Counted from the first letter of the stretch, positions 1 through 10,342 are shown. The stretch: DNA of 64,000 nucleotides from Kazachstania africana CBS 2517 (GCF_000304475.1 NC_018941.1:1364001-1428000); one strand, 5' to 3'. A program made the numbers and translations. The notes: a model not told the origin generated them from the letters alone.

Positions 1-719
1 GCAGCTCTTAGATCTGGAGTCAGGGCGGAACCTGCATTGAACATTAACCAACCGAAATAAAGTATACCAGTTCCCAGAGTGACCATTGATACATTATGTG
101 GTCTAAAATTGATTAATAAATTTTCTCTTCTTCTACCAAGAAAATATGAATAAACAAAACCGCCCATTGCGCTGACAATTTCTAAGAAACCGCCCGCCCA
201 ATCTAGAACACCCCATTGATAAGCCCAACCTCCTGGAGACCAAATCCAATAACAGATTGGACAGTATACTAACGTAGCGAAAAGGAATATAAAGATCATA
301 TGAGGGAATAGAGTGCCTCTTTCAGCGGTTGCGCCCGATACAATACTTAAAGTAACGCACATGAACATCATTTGAAAGAAAGCGTATGCAATTTCAGGGT
401 ATGTTGAAGAGTCATTTGATTTACCGTAGACGTTTCTGAAACCGAAAGAATTTAAATCTCCAATGAATTTATTATTTGTTGCGGTCTTTGACAGAGCCAA
501 TGAATAACCCCAAAAATACCATTGTAGCATTCCTACTAGAGTTGACATTAGCACTACCCATATCAAAGATAACGCACTTTTACGTCTTGCTAGACCAGAA
601 TATAGTAAAGCGAGACCGATGACCATAAAATAGACCATACTTGCCGAGAGAATGATGAATCCTACGGTTGCTCCATCGTACGTTTCATTCCATAGGTAAC
701 CATCTTCTATACTACTCAT
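1..719 (-). CDS. MEP3: Ammonium permease, Mep1/Mep3 type (5' part; runs off the window)
   Basis: Only the N-terminal ~239 codons are inside the window; the gene continues past base 1. It encodes a plasma-membrane ammonium transporter of the Mep/Amt/Rh family. The translation from the ATG at 719 begins MSSIEDGYLWNETYDGATVG and contains several long hydrophobic segments and the conserved stretch SGATAERG around residues 125-135. By order (next to LOA1, TAZ1, KAR3) it matches YPR138C (MEP3); the sister copy MEP1 sits beside PPT1 in S. cerevisiae, and PPT1 is also in this window, so MEP1 or MEP3 cannot be separated by position alone. Five GATAAG boxes lie upstream, as expected for a gene under nitrogen catabolite control. 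Confidence 0.9.
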   Translation of the reverse strand, partial: MSSIEDGYLWNETYDGATVGFIILSASMVYFMVIGLALLYSGLARRKSALSLIWVVLMSTLVGMLQWYFWGYSLALSKTATNNKFIGDLNSFGFRNVYGKSNDSSTYPEIAYAFFQMMFMCVTLSIVSGATAERGTLFPHMIFIFLFATLVYCPICYWIWSPGGWAYQWGVLDWAGGFLEIVSAMGGFVYSYFLGRRRENLLINFRPHNVSMVTLGTGILYFGWLMFNAGSALTPDLRA

Positions 720-1583
720 AATTAATTATAAGATGTAGTATTTCATTTATTGAAAGATGGATGGTAATAAGGATTGGGTAATATGGGGTTAATGACTAAG
801 AAACAAGAAAATCCAAGATCAAGTAGCTATTATTGATATATATATATATATATATGAATCACCTTTCCAGAGAGATAAGCCTTGAAGGAAATAAATAGTG
901 GTATAAACAGGATGAATTAAACGCTGCGCAAAATATCGCAATTCTGGACTTTTGGAATGTGTACTCCATTTTACGAAAGAAGGCTCGAGGGATTGTCTGT
1001 TTCTCTCCTTCTACTGCTTCTCTTTATGCTGTGGTCCTTCCATAAGATAAGAAGAAGAAAAATTGTTAATCTCTGCGAATTGGCCAAACAGAGAAGAATT
1101 TGTTTTCGAAAATATTGATAAGATAAGCAAATAAAAGATAAGTGAAAAAAGGAAGAAGGCTCTTTTTTTTTTTCTTTTTTGCTCATTGTAGATTATTCCG
1201 GGTAACCTAAAGTGACAGTAAACGGTAGTTATCCACCGGGACTTCTCCGGCTGTTTCTCAGGGTTCTCTCATGAAAAGCAAGTCCGTTACCGGAGAAAGC
1301 ACAAGTGACCACTGGGATTCTAAGAAGATCCACAATGGCATGTTGTAAATGAGAGTACTCTAATGGGGGGGGGTAATAGACATCTCTTTTTTACTTGAAT
1401 GGTTCCCCCACTAATCTTGGTGATATATATATATATGTATATACATATATATATATATATTCACCATACTATGATGGCACGTGCTTCTTTTATATGTAGG
1501 CTGTCAAAAAAGTGCCGTGCTGCCCGAAAAGAGTCTCATTGAAAAAACGGTAAATATTTACATACAGAAAATTTATTAATATC
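720..1583. other. Intergenic region: permease promoter and LOA1 3' flank
   Basis: 864 bases with no supported gene. It holds (TA)n microsatellites near 835-855 and 1424-1463 and the GATAAG cluster listed separately. The small minus-strand ORF at 971-1186 lies in this promoter and has no family features. Confidence 0.7.
874..1142. promoter_or_regulatory. Cluster of GATAAG boxes (Gln3/Gat1-type nitrogen control)
   Basis: GATAAG occurs at 874-879, 1046-1051, 1117-1122, 1122-1127 (overlapping) and 1137-1142, i.e. 155-424 bases upstream of the permease start. In S. cerevisiae GATAAG boxes bind Gln3 and Gat1 and drive MEP genes when preferred nitrogen is scarce. Binding here is inferred from motif and position only. 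Confidence 0.6.
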
Positions 1584-2474
1584 CTACTTCCGGAAATACT
1601 CTTCGACAAATCTTCTTTTGGAGTCAATGTTTAAAGATTTTGACACCAATTTAAAACTGTCTTCGCCGTTCAACTGGACTCTTATTGTATCAAGACTAAC
1701 GCCATCTCTATCCAATATAACCACTTTATGAACGTTACATTTGACACTAATCTTCTTCGTAAATAAATTTTTGATCAAACTCCATAGAGACACTCTCAAT
1801 GGCGTCGTCAATGACTGATTAACTTTGATTCTAATACTAGAAACCTTGACTGGTTTCATCTCATCATCGCCATAGATAACTTCGTTTAAGTTTGCACTCG
1901 TTACCACAAATGGTAAGACACTCTTACCATTCGATGTGGTCCCCTCAGGGAACATAAACCATATGTATTTGTCTAATTCTTTTTCAATATTCGAAATTTC
2001 ATTACCGTATCTTTCAACGTCTAATGAACCATTCTTAGTAAATTTAACAAGTCCTATCAAACCCAATTGGAAAAACTTACCGTTTTCATTAGGTACCAAA
2101 ATTCTAAAATTTTGCCCACCACAAATCATTTTCAAAATCATAGCATCAATAATTGATGTAAAATTTACCATGTATATCACACCTTTACTTAAAATGTTAC
2201 CCTTCTGTTCATTCTGTCTCTTCAATTTTCTCCCATCTACCATCAAATCAATCTTACATCCACTTCCAAACAGAACACTCAGTATTATTTCCCACATGTA
2301 TATGGAATCTACAACAAGATTACCTAACACCAAGGGTAATAACAACACACTCTTAATTATCCCATACACTATGAACACATAATCCATCATTATGCTCCCA
2401 CCTTTCGGACTACGTGGTGGCAAAAATGGTCCAATTCCAGTCCCCTTGTCTCTCCAATTAGTAAACTTCTCCAT
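1584..2474 (-). CDS. LOA1: Lysophosphatidic acid acyltransferase Loa1/Vps66
   Basis: 296 residues, close to the ~300 of S. cerevisiae Loa1 (YPR139C), an ER/lipid-droplet acyltransferase acting in lipid and triacylglycerol metabolism. The protein starts MEKFTNWRDKGTGIGPFLP, the family's characteristic N-terminus, so the ATG at 2474 is chosen; the open frame extends upstream to 2504 but that codon is TTG. A hydrophobic segment follows at about residues 30-60 and the acyltransferase FPEGTTSNGKSVLPF block is in the middle. It is divergently arranged with TAZ1, another acyltransferase, as in S. cerevisiae. Confidence 0.92.
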   Translation of the reverse strand: MEKFTNWRDKGTGIGPFLPPRSPKGGSIMMDYVFIVYGIIKSVLLLPLVLGNLVVDSIYMWEIILSVLFGSGCKIDLMVDGRKLKRQNEQKGNILSKGVIYMVNFTSIIDAMILKMICGGQNFRILVPNENGKFFQLGLIGLVKFTKNGSLDVERYGNEISNIEKELDKYIWFMFPEGTTSNGKSVLPFVVTSANLNEVIYGDDEMKPVKVSSIRIKVNQSLTTPLRVSLWSLIKNLFTKKISVKCNVHKVVILDRDGVSLDTIRVQLNGEDSFKLVSKSLNIDSKRRFVEEYFRK

Positions 2475-2707
2475 GTGTCTACTGCTGTCTACGTTTCTTA
2501 CCAAAAATCACTTCCATCCATACTCTTATCACCACCACCCGCCTGCTTATTTCAAGCACTACCAAATTTTTTTTCCAGCATCTATAATCCGGGTAATAAG
2601 CACGTGACCACGCATTCTTCTTTTATCGTTTCCCCACGTTGCTTTTCGAGCTGACCGTTTCTTTCTTTATAGTGGTCGGATCAAAAATTTCACTAAAGCT
2701 ACTGCCG

Positions 2708-2743
<36 letters not shown>

Positions 2744-2814
2744 GGTGAAAAGTTAGTCAGTTACCATTGGATGTATTCATAAACAAACTGTCGCGATAGT
2801 AGCATCGAATCACA
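2475..2814. other. Divergent LOA1/TAZ1 promoter with (TA)n tract
   Basis: 340 bases between two divergent starts. A (TA)n run at about 2711-2741 could serve as an extended TATA region for TAZ1. No other element is clear. Confidence 0.6.
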
Positions 2815-4014
2815 ATGGTATTCACTGATGTGTACAAACGAGGAGATGACTTTCTAGCTGAGTACCCTAGAAGAAGTCCGTTTTGGCGATTTTTATCATT
2901 CAGCACTAATATATTGGTACTTTGTGTATCTAAAATGATATTAAAAACGTTTTATAACGTCAAGTTGAACGATTTTGATCATTTAGAAAATGCTATGAAG
3001 AGAGCGAAAGATGAAAATAGAGGAATCATCACTATAATGAATCACATGTCAACGTTAGACGACCCTTTACTATGGGCTTGTTTCCCCATGAAAACTTACT
3101 CAAATTTATCAAACATGAGATGGTGTCTCGGTGCAAATAATATTTGTTTTGCTAATAAAGCATTGTCAACTTTTTTCTCCCTGGGTCAGGTACTCTCCAC
3201 TGAACGGTTTGGTGTCGGACCATTTCAAGGTTCAATCGATGCTGCAATTAGATTATTATCTCCCGATGATACCATCTCCAAATTGTTTCAAGATGAAAAT
3301 TATAATCCCCCGATAATACGTAACAAACCATCATGGGTTCATATCTATCCTGAAGGCTTCGTCCTACAATTACATCCACCCTATGCAAATTCAATGAGAT
3401 ATTTCAAATGGGGCATGACAAGAATGATTCTTGAACCAACTAAACCACCAATTGTCGTACCAATTTTCACCACAGGATTCGAAAAATTAGCTCCAGAAGA
3501 TAAGGAAGATCAGTCTCTTTTAAAAAATCTTTATAATGCAATCGGTACAGAAATCAATATTACCGTTGGTAAACCAATAGATGATGAAGTTATAGACTCT
3601 TATAGAAGTAAATGGATGGATTTAATAATTGCAACTCATGCAGAACAAGAAACTGACTTAACTGACGAACTGAAAAATGGTACCGAGGCTAAGCTGTTAA
3701 GAAGTCGATTGGCTTCTGAATTGAGATTGCATGTCGCAAATATCCGTCATCATAAAAGATTTTTACCCATGGAAGACCTCAGGTTCGGTAGACCCGAGTG
3801 GTGGAAAATTTTTACAAAGACTGAAGGCAGCTCTGATCCTGACGTTGAATTCATTGGAGAAAATTGGGCCATTAGAAGGCTACAAAAATTTTTAAATGAA
3901 AATCAACTCAAGATTAATAATAGTGATGATGACGATATTGTTAATAGCGATGGTACGACTGAAAGTGACGGTAGTACCTACGTAACTGACTCTGACGATA
4001 AAAAGAATAATTAA
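2815..4014 (+). CDS. TAZ1: Tafazzin-type lysophospholipid acyltransferase
   Basis: 399 residues (S. cerevisiae Taz1, YPR140W, is 381). Tafazzin is a mitochondrial transacylase that remodels cardiolipin. The catalytic NHxxxxD motif is NHMSTLDD with H77 and D82, and the glycerol-phosphate binding block HIYPEGFV lies near residue 180. The tail after about residue 370 is rich in Asp, Ser and Thr and is the extra length. The start at 2815 is the first ATG of the frame. Position between LOA1 and KAR3 matches YPR139C-YPR141C. Confidence 0.95.
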   Translation: MVFTDVYKRGDDFLAEYPRRSPFWRFLSFSTNILVLCVSKMILKTFYNVKLNDFDHLENAMKRAKDENRGIITIMNHMSTLDDPLLWACFPMKTYSNLSNMRWCLGANNICFANKALSTFFSLGQVLSTERFGVGPFQGSIDAAIRLLSPDDTISKLFQDENYNPPIIRNKPSWVHIYPEGFVLQLHPPYANSMRYFKWGMTRMILEPTKPPIVVPIFTTGFEKLAPEDKEDQSLLKNLYNAIGTEINITVGKPIDDEVIDSYRSKWMDLIIATHAEQETDLTDELKNGTEAKLLRSRLASELRLHVANIRHHKRFLPMEDLRFGRPEWWKIFTKTEGSSDPDVEFIGENWAIRRLQKFLNENQLKINNSDDDDIVNSDGTTESDGSTYVTDSDDKKNN

Positions 4015-4105
4015 AAATATTTAAAATGCACAAAATTTAAAAATTGTATATATACGCATGTAACCAAAGACCTATTTTTTTGAAGCCTCTCTTGATTCTT
4101 GAACA

Positions 4106-6226
4106 TCAGGTTTTCATCATCTTTGTAGAATTTACCTTTGATGCAAATCTTAAGGAGTTAATAGTTTCGTTCACATGATTCAGGCTTGCCGAAATATTAA
4201 CAAACATTAACGTTTTGGAATTACCACTTAATGAGTATTTCAAAAGATGTGTTAATTTGGAGTTTCTGAAGGGAATATGTCTTTCTTTATGTTCAGAAGA
4301 GTTCAATGCATGAATAACGTCACCTAGACAACTTAATGATTTATTTATATGTTGTGTTTCTCTTAATCTTTCCCCAGAAACTTGTGAAGAATTAATTCTT
4401 TCAGAGCCTGCCAAGTCAACTAAATTCAAAATACCATATGAATCTTCATTCGTCTTGGAGTTTTTCCCATGTAAATGGATGATAAATATACTATGAGAAC
4501 GTGACGAATGTTCATTCGATTTGGTAGACGCTGTACTTCTTAATTTGGTTGCTCTATGCAGGACTTTTTCAACAGTTTCTTCGCGGTCCAATGTTACTGT
4601 CATAACGTTAGTAATTGATGTTGTTTGTGACTCGTCATCGTGTCTTATGTCGTGCTTTTGAGAAGTTTGTTTCTCACGTAAAAGATCAATAATATTTTCA
4701 TTATAAATTTCCACGAATTGGCAATTAATTTGATATTCCCATCCACGCTCTTTTAAATTATCAATCCAGGTAAAAATATGCCTTACTGTAGATGGAATTA
4801 TCCCATCACTTGGATTTAACATGGTAAATGTTTTACCGGAGCCAGTTTGACCATACGCAAAGATGCAAACGTTGTAACCATCCAGTGCACTTTGTACCAA
4901 TTGACCGACTTCTTTGAAGATTTCACTGTTACTTTCAAATTGATCGAATATTTTGTCAAATTTATATTTGTTGGTATTATTATTTTTAGTGATTTCCATT
5001 GTTTGAGTACCATGATCATTGTCAAGTGAATAGACTTTGATATGGCTTGTATTAGGATCCTCGATAGATTTTAGGGGCGGTCTCAATCTGCAGTAGACTC
5101 TTATATTGCCTCTTAATTCTTGTAATTTATTATGCAATTGACGTCTCACCGTTTCTTCGTGTGTTAAACATTCATTTATCTTGATTAACTCAGCGTTTGA
5201 AGTCTTAATGAATTCTACTAGTTCAGCTTTTTCAGCCTCAATATTTCTAATCTTTTCATTCGTTTCGATTGTCTTAGTCTTTAATGTTTCACTTTCCCTT
5301 TTTTTGTCAATCAACGTTGCATTCAATGTAGTTATTTCGTTCTCAAGGTTATTGACGGTATTATTTAATTTTTCGATCCTGGGTGTTAAATCGTTACCAA
5401 GTTTCAATTTGAAATCATTAATCTCGTTAGAATATCTTTCATTTTTCTCTATATTTTGTTTCCATTCATTTTGGTAGTCTATTAACCAAGTTTCTTTTAA
5501 TTTGTCGTATTTGATCTTCAAATCATTCAATAAATCATTCAAGATGGCATCATTAGAGTCGATTCTCCTCTCTAATTTAATTACTTCCTTTTGCAGATTG
5601 TCCCGTTCATCTTGAAATTTTTTCTCCTTCTGATGCTTCAATTGGTTTATCTTTATAAGATATTCGTTTTGTAATTTATTAATCTCACCTTGATTCTTAA
5701 TTTTTAATTGTTCCATATGCAATTCATGGCCTTTCTTTAATTGTTTGATCTTTTCATCATTTTTATCGTTTAAAACCTCAATTTCTTTCTTCTTTGTTGA
5801 TAACTGGTTCTGTTTATTTTGCTTCTCCAAATATAATTTATCCCATTTCAGTTTCTTTTCTTTATATGTAGAATTCAACATTTCATATTGGTCTTTCAGT
5901 GTATCCAATTTGGATTTCTTAACGTACAATTCCTCTTGCAACGAGTTTAACTCACGAATTTGCTGTTTGTAAAAAGAAGTCAAGTTAGAGCCAGTGGAGG
6001 ACTTCACATTCGTGTTCGCATTAGAAAATGGTATTCTCGACAACTTGCCATCTAGCGACAGTCTTGATCCGACGGTACCATTGCTATTATTATTATTATT
6101 ATTATTATTAGATGCTCTTGAAGATGGAGAAGTTGTAAAGCGTCTCTTGGAACCGTTTATCGATGAACACAAATTGACACTTCCCTGTCTCGAGGACTTA
6201 TTCGGAGTTGTAGGCAGCTCAGACAT
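4106..6226 (-). CDS. KAR3: Kinesin-14 motor Kar3
   Basis: 706 residues (S. cerevisiae Kar3, YPR141C, 729). A minus-end-directed kinesin needed for nuclear fusion in mating and for spindle function, working with Cik1 or Vik1. The order is a basic, Asn-rich head (1-70), a long coiled coil (about 85-370), then a C-terminal motor, the kinesin-14 arrangement. The motor shows P-loop GQTGSGKT at 459-466, switch I NEHSSRSH at 571-578 and switch II LVDLAGSE at 602-609. Two pheromone-response-like boxes lie upstream (separate entry), fitting the known mating induction of KAR3. Confidence 0.96.
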   Translation of the reverse strand: MSELPTTPNKSSRQGSVNLCSSINGSKRRFTTSPSSRASNNNNNNNNSNGTVGSRLSLDGKLSRIPFSNANTNVKSSTGSNLTSFYKQQIRELNSLQEELYVKKSKLDTLKDQYEMLNSTYKEKKLKWDKLYLEKQNKQNQLSTKKKEIEVLNDKNDEKIKQLKKGHELHMEQLKIKNQGEINKLQNEYLIKINQLKHQKEKKFQDERDNLQKEVIKLERRIDSNDAILNDLLNDLKIKYDKLKETWLIDYQNEWKQNIEKNERYSNEINDFKLKLGNDLTPRIEKLNNTVNNLENEITTLNATLIDKKRESETLKTKTIETNEKIRNIEAEKAELVEFIKTSNAELIKINECLTHEETVRRQLHNKLQELRGNIRVYCRLRPPLKSIEDPNTSHIKVYSLDNDHGTQTMEITKNNNTNKYKFDKIFDQFESNSEIFKEVGQLVQSALDGYNVCIFAYGQTGSGKTFTMLNPSDGIIPSTVRHIFTWIDNLKERGWEYQINCQFVEIYNENIIDLLREKQTSQKHDIRHDDESQTTSITNVMTVTLDREETVEKVLHRATKLRSTASTKSNEHSSRSHSIFIIHLHGKNSKTNEDSYGILNLVDLAGSERINSSQVSGERLRETQHINKSLSCLGDVIHALNSSEHKERHIPFRNSKLTHLLKYSLSGNSKTLMFVNISASLNHVNETINSLRFASKVNSTKMMKT

Positions 6227-6328
6227 CTAACTATATCACGATTCTTTTTGGGAAAAGAATATCACAAAGTGGAAAATAAACAGTGACAGAACGGTAATTT
6301 TTATATATACAAACACTCAGTTACCCCT

Positions 6329-6370
6329 TGAAACACTCGTACTCTTCATCCATGTTTACAAACTGTTTCA
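6329..6370. promoter_or_regulatory. Two Ste12-type pheromone response elements for KAR3
   Basis: TGAAACA at 6329-6335 and its reverse complement TGTTTCA at 6364-6370 lie 103-144 bases upstream of the KAR3 ATG. TGAAACA is the Ste12 consensus; KAR3 is pheromone-induced in S. cerevisiae. Function here is inferred. Confidence 0.5.
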
Positions 6371-6439
6371 AAGTTTAAATACGTGGATTCTTAAATTTAC
6401 GCGATGTTTATTTTTTTTTTTTGATTCATACCGGGTAAC

Positions 6440-6481
6440 GCGATGAGCCGTGTAAATTGATACCAAAATCTAAAATTTTTC
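6440..6481 (+). promoter_or_regulatory. PAC and RRPE ribosome-biogenesis motifs for RRP15
   Basis: PAC (GCGATGAG, 6440-6447) and an RRPE-like AAAATTTTTC (6472-6481) lie about 100-145 bases before the RRP15 ATG. This pair marks the ribosome-biogenesis regulon (Dot6/Tod6 and Stb3 sites in S. cerevisiae). Confidence 0.6.
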
Positions 6482-6582
6482 TCTTGGTGGAAAAAATTGA
6501 TAAATTTTGAGATGGCCAATTTCAAATCGAATAAGTTAGACTTGGTGGATTGTTGTTAGTGGAAGTAGCGTGTGGACCCAAA

Positions 6583-7263
6583 ATGAGTGTGAAAGGCAGA
6601 GTGAGTGTTACTCAGAGAAAGAGAATGAGAGACAATGTCGTTGAAAAGAGAGAGGAGGAAGATGTTGCCAGTATAAGTTCTGATGAAGCTGTTTCAAATG
6701 AAGAAGAAGTGGAATCTGCAGAAGACGAAGCTGATACTGCTGATGAAGAGAGTGACGATAATTTTCCTAGAAAGAAGAAATCAAAGATGAGTAAACATGA
6801 CGACGGTTCTGCTGATTTCTCCAGTGCAGTCAATGCTATTCTTTCATCACATTTAAAGGCTTACAATAGGAAAGATCCTATTATGGCAAGAAATAAGAAA
6901 GTGATAAAGGCCAGTGAAAATGACAAGTTGGAAGCGCAAGCAAAGAAGGCACTACAGGCTGAAAAGAAGAAGCGTTTAAATAAAGCAAGAAAAGTTGATA
7001 TTATCCCTACAGTATCGGATGAAACCAATTCTGGGGAACAAATTAGAGAAATCTTAGAGAAGGAAGCCAAATTGAGAAAAATCGCGCAGAAGGGTGTAGT
7101 AAAATTGTTCAATGCCATACTGTCAACTCAAGTTAAGACTGAAAAGGAAGTCAATGAGAACTTCCATGATATCAAGAATCAAAATGATAGAAAACAATTA
7201 GTCACTGAAGTTTCCAAAGAAAAGTTCTTAGATTTGGTGAAAGCTGCTGCTGAAGATGAATGA
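6583..7263 (+). CDS. RRP15: 60S pre-ribosome processing factor Rrp15
   Basis: 226 residues (S. cerevisiae Rrp15, YPR143W, 250). A nucleolar protein of pre-60S particles needed for 27S and 25S rRNA maturation. Start chosen at the ATG at 6583; the frame opens earlier but at a TTG. The N-terminal third is highly acidic, followed by a lysine-rich stretch and the conserved core with SSHLKAYNRKDPIMARNKK, GVVKLFNAILSTQVKT and TEVSKEKFLDLVKAAAEDE at the C-terminus. PAC and RRPE motifs sit upstream. Confidence 0.93.
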   Translation: MSVKGRVSVTQRKRMRDNVVEKREEEDVASISSDEAVSNEEEVESAEDEADTADEESDDNFPRKKKSKMSKHDDGSADFSSAVNAILSSHLKAYNRKDPIMARNKKVIKASENDKLEAQAKKALQAEKKKRLNKARKVDIIPTVSDETNSGEQIREILEKEAKLRKIAQKGVVKLFNAILSTQVKTEKEVNENFHDIKNQNDRKQLVTEVSKEKFLDLVKAAAEDE

Positions 7264-8433
7264 GCACATTTTCAGAGGCCAATGAAACAAATATAGCATG
7301 GATTATAAAAAATCATATTCAATTAGTGTACATATTTATGTAAATTTAAAATTATAATTGCATTTTAGCATTACAAGTTAAGAATCATTTTCACTTCATT
7401 GGTTCCTAGGACGAAATTTGTGGTTGTTAGCTTCCAAAAGATCATGGAATATATGAATGAACAAAAAATTCATTATAAATACAATTTTGGTAAACTTCCT
7501 GGGGCAAATATATCAACATTTGGTTCATAAAACAAGTGAAATTGCCCAGTACTGGATGCTAATATATCGGATTGTAGTACGTAGTAGTTTAGTGTACAAT
7601 TATTCAAATACACTAATTTTGTGAACATTTTATGAAATTATGTGCTCTGTTACAAGTCAGTACAACTGGTGAACTGGAAAAATTCGCAAAATAATGTCAA
7701 CATCAATTAATATGATCTCATTTGCTACTGTATTCAGAGAGTTCATTAATACATATTTATGTTTTGTTCTGTTGAAATAAGAATGTAATTTGTCGCACCC
7801 GTCAAGAAACGAGACGAAAAACAAATATAACCTCCAGATTGTTCAAAATTAGTTAAGTTTCAGGCCCTACACCCTACACAACTTTAAGAAAGCCAACTGT
7901 CATTGACTTCGAAATATCACCTGTATATGACCATTTCAAAAGATAACTACGGCTTTAGGACCGCAGCTGCTAAGAAAAAAAACTAAGCATAAAATGGTGA
8001 CCATATATTCTTCCAATAATGTCTGTGGTCCCTGCCCCCCCCCTGACTGTATAAATTAATTAATCCAATATGTTCTTGTCCATGGATACACTTCCTACGG
8101 CCAATGCCCCATCTGACAAACAATATTTTTTGCTTTCAGCAACGCTTCCAAGTTCATCAAAGCTCCAACCAACGCCTTTCCAAACAACAACAACAACAAC
8201 AACAAGAACTTCAATTGTACAATTTCCAGCTGGCCACATGTAAAATCCCTCTGAATTTGTCGGCTCTATTAATTACTGTCACTTTAATATTCTGATGTAA
8301 TGATCGTCTGACATCGTCCGACATTTCTGAATATGAAAAAAAAAATTTTTGATAAATAGAAGCATTTGATGCGAAGAGATCTCAGGGCATCTACCCATCT
8401 CACTAGAATTGTAAAGTACTTCCTTCGAGGATA
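7264..8433. other. 1.17-kb intergenic stretch without a supported gene
   Basis: No tRNA or conserved coding frame seen. Contains a CAA-repeat microsatellite at about 8186-8208 and a C-run near 8035-8042. In S. cerevisiae RRP15 is followed by NOC4, which here lies 11 kb further on, so this stretch and PPT1 form an altered junction. Confidence 0.6.
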
Positions 8434-9969
8434 ATGGCGGTATACGATACTGAGCTAGCAACTAGCTACAAGGATGAGGGGAATAAGTTTCTAAAGCAAC
8501 AGGATTTTCAGAGAGCTAATGAATTATACACTAAAGCAATCGAAACAGATCCAACCCAGTCCATTTTCTATTCAAACAGAGCTTTGGCTAATTTGAAATT
8601 AGATAATTTTATGAATGCATTAAATGACTGTACAAATGCTATAGAATTAAATTCCAGTAATTTGAAGGCGTACCACAGACGTGGACTGGCAAACATTGGT
8701 CTCCTAAATTTTAAAAGCGCTAGAAATGATTTCAACATTGTCCTCAAATATAAACCGAATGATATCATTGCAAAAAATGGGTTTGATACTTGTGAAAAAG
8801 TTATTAGAGAAGAACGTTTCAAGAAAGCTATTGGCGGAAGTGATGAAAAAACCGGTGGAGCCACTATTTGTCAAAGCACCAGCTTAAGTTCATTCGACGC
8901 AAATGCTGACTTATCCAAGTACGCTGGACCTGAATTGGAATTCAAACAATTGACAAACGAGAAGGGTGAAAATTCTGGGATCGAAGTTATAAATATGTCA
9001 CAATCCTTCATTTCATCTCTCGTCAATGATGTCTTTTTAAAAGGCAAGAATTTGCCAAAAAAGTATGCTGCTGCTATTATTTCGCATTGTGAAAGATTGT
9101 TTCGTAATGAGCCAACATTGGTAGAAATATCAAATGTTACAAATCCTAATACTAAAATATCCGTTTGTGGGGACACCCATGGTCAGTTTTATGACGTTTT
9201 GAATATCTTTAAAAGATTCGGTAAAGTTAGCGAGAATCATACCTACTTATTTAATGGTGATTTTGTTGATCGTGGTTCGTGGTCATGCGAGGTTGCTATC
9301 CTCTTTTACTGTTTGAAAATCCTATTTCCAAACAATCTTTTCATTAATAGAGGTAACCATGAAACGGATAATATGAACAAAGTATATGGATTTGAAGATG
9401 AGTGCAACTATAAATATTCCAAGCGCATATTCCAAATGTTTTCCCAATCTTTTGAAAGTTTACCATTAGCAACTTTAATTAACAACGATTATCTTGTAAT
9501 GCATGGTGGGTTACCTAGTGACACCTCCTTAACAGTAGAAGACATCAAGTCTATTGATAGATTCAAACAACCCCCAAGAGATGGCTTATTCATGGAATTG
9601 TTATGGTCTGATCCACAAGCTAAAGATGGCTTTGGTCCTTCCCAAAGAGGGCTAGGTTTCGCATTTGGTTCTGATATTACTGCTCAATTTATTGAAAAAA
9701 ATAATTTACGTAAAATTTTCAGATCACATGAAGTTAGAATGAATGGTTATGAATTCGAACATAACAAGAAGTTAATAACAGTTTTTAGTGCTCCAAATTA
9801 CTGTGACTCACAAGGTAATTTAGGTAGTATTATCCATGTTGTCCCAAATAATGGTGAAATAAACGTGAACGATAATGATGATGAAAACTTGATAATAGAA
9901 ACTTTTGATTCCGTCAGCCACCCTGATATCAAACCAATGGCTTATTCGAATGGTGGTTTCGGTTTCTAA
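8434..9969 (+). CDS. PPT1: Serine/threonine phosphatase Ppt1 (PP5 type, TPR domain)
   Basis: 511 residues (S. cerevisiae Ppt1, YGR123C, 513). A PP5-class phosphatase that binds Hsp90 through its TPRs and dephosphorylates it. Three TPR motifs span about residues 10-115, followed by a linker and the catalytic domain with metal-binding motifs GDTHGQ (246-251), GDFVDRG (275-281) and GNHE (307-310) and a later MHGG. YGR123C lies two genes from MEP1 (YGR121C), the sister of the permease here, so its presence beside RRP15 fits retention from a pre-duplication order. Confidence 0.96.
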   Translation: MAVYDTELATSYKDEGNKFLKQQDFQRANELYTKAIETDPTQSIFYSNRALANLKLDNFMNALNDCTNAIELNSSNLKAYHRRGLANIGLLNFKSARNDFNIVLKYKPNDIIAKNGFDTCEKVIREERFKKAIGGSDEKTGGATICQSTSLSSFDANADLSKYAGPELEFKQLTNEKGENSGIEVINMSQSFISSLVNDVFLKGKNLPKKYAAAIISHCERLFRNEPTLVEISNVTNPNTKISVCGDTHGQFYDVLNIFKRFGKVSENHTYLFNGDFVDRGSWSCEVAILFYCLKILFPNNLFINRGNHETDNMNKVYGFEDECNYKYSKRIFQMFSQSFESLPLATLINNDYLVMHGGLPSDTSLTVEDIKSIDRFKQPPRDGLFMELLWSDPQAKDGFGPSQRGLGFAFGSDITAQFIEKNNLRKIFRSHEVRMNGYEFEHNKKLITVFSAPNYCDSQGNLGSIIHVVPNNGEINVNDNDDENLIIETFDSVSHPDIKPMAYSNGGFGF

Positions 9970-10270
9970 GTAGGTCGTCTATGAACAGAAATCGAAAAAA
10001 ATGGCGAAATGGCATATCAGCATTAATATGGAACCAAGAAATAGAGAAGTACAAAAACAAAATACTAATTTTTCCTGGTAGTGTTGTAATATATACAAAA
10101 TGAGTAAATAAAAATATATACACGTAAAATACTAATTTTTTCTAGCCAAGGTCAGCTTTCGATACTTGCAATGTCTAACTCTGTTATTTACAATGGAAGG
10201 CTCTAAACTTCTCTCATCTGCCCTCGTAAACTCTTGTGCCAGGCATCAAAAAACTGGAAAAAAAATAAAT
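9970..10270. other. PPT1 3' flank and tRNA-Asp terminator
   Basis: 301 bases with no gene. ACTAATTTTT repeats twice (about 10063 and 10131). An A-run at 10258-10265 is the Pol III T8 terminator of the tRNA-Asp transcript when read on the minus strand. Confidence 0.6.
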
Positions 10271-10342
10271 CTCCGCGACGGGGAATTGAACCCCGATCTG
10301 GCACGCGACAAGCGCCCATTCTCACCATTAAACTATCGCGGA
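10271..10342 (-). tRNA. tRNA-Asp (GTC)
   Basis: 72-nt cloverleaf read on the minus strand with acceptor arms TCCGCGA/TCGCGGA, anticodon GTC in CTTGTCGC and the TpsiC loop GGTTCAATTCC. It differs from the S. cerevisiae tRNA-Asp only slightly. It is the downstream half of a pair with tRNA-Arg: the 17-base spacer has no T-run, while a T8 run follows this gene, so both are probably one Pol III transcript. Confidence 0.95.

Larger units (their letters stand above)
6227..6582. other. Divergent KAR3/RRP15 promoter
   Basis: 356 bases holding the pheromone-response-like boxes (KAR3 side) and the PAC/RRPE pair (RRP15 side) listed separately, plus a T-run at 6411-6421. No gene. Confidence 0.7.

Noticed and set aside
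2475..2504. Longer N-terminus for LOA1 (frame open to 2504)
   Set aside because: The first codon there is TTG, and family similarity starts at the ATG at 2474.
8104..8295. Small ORF with a Gln run before PPT1
   Set aside because: It depends on a CAA microsatellite and shows no other coding features.
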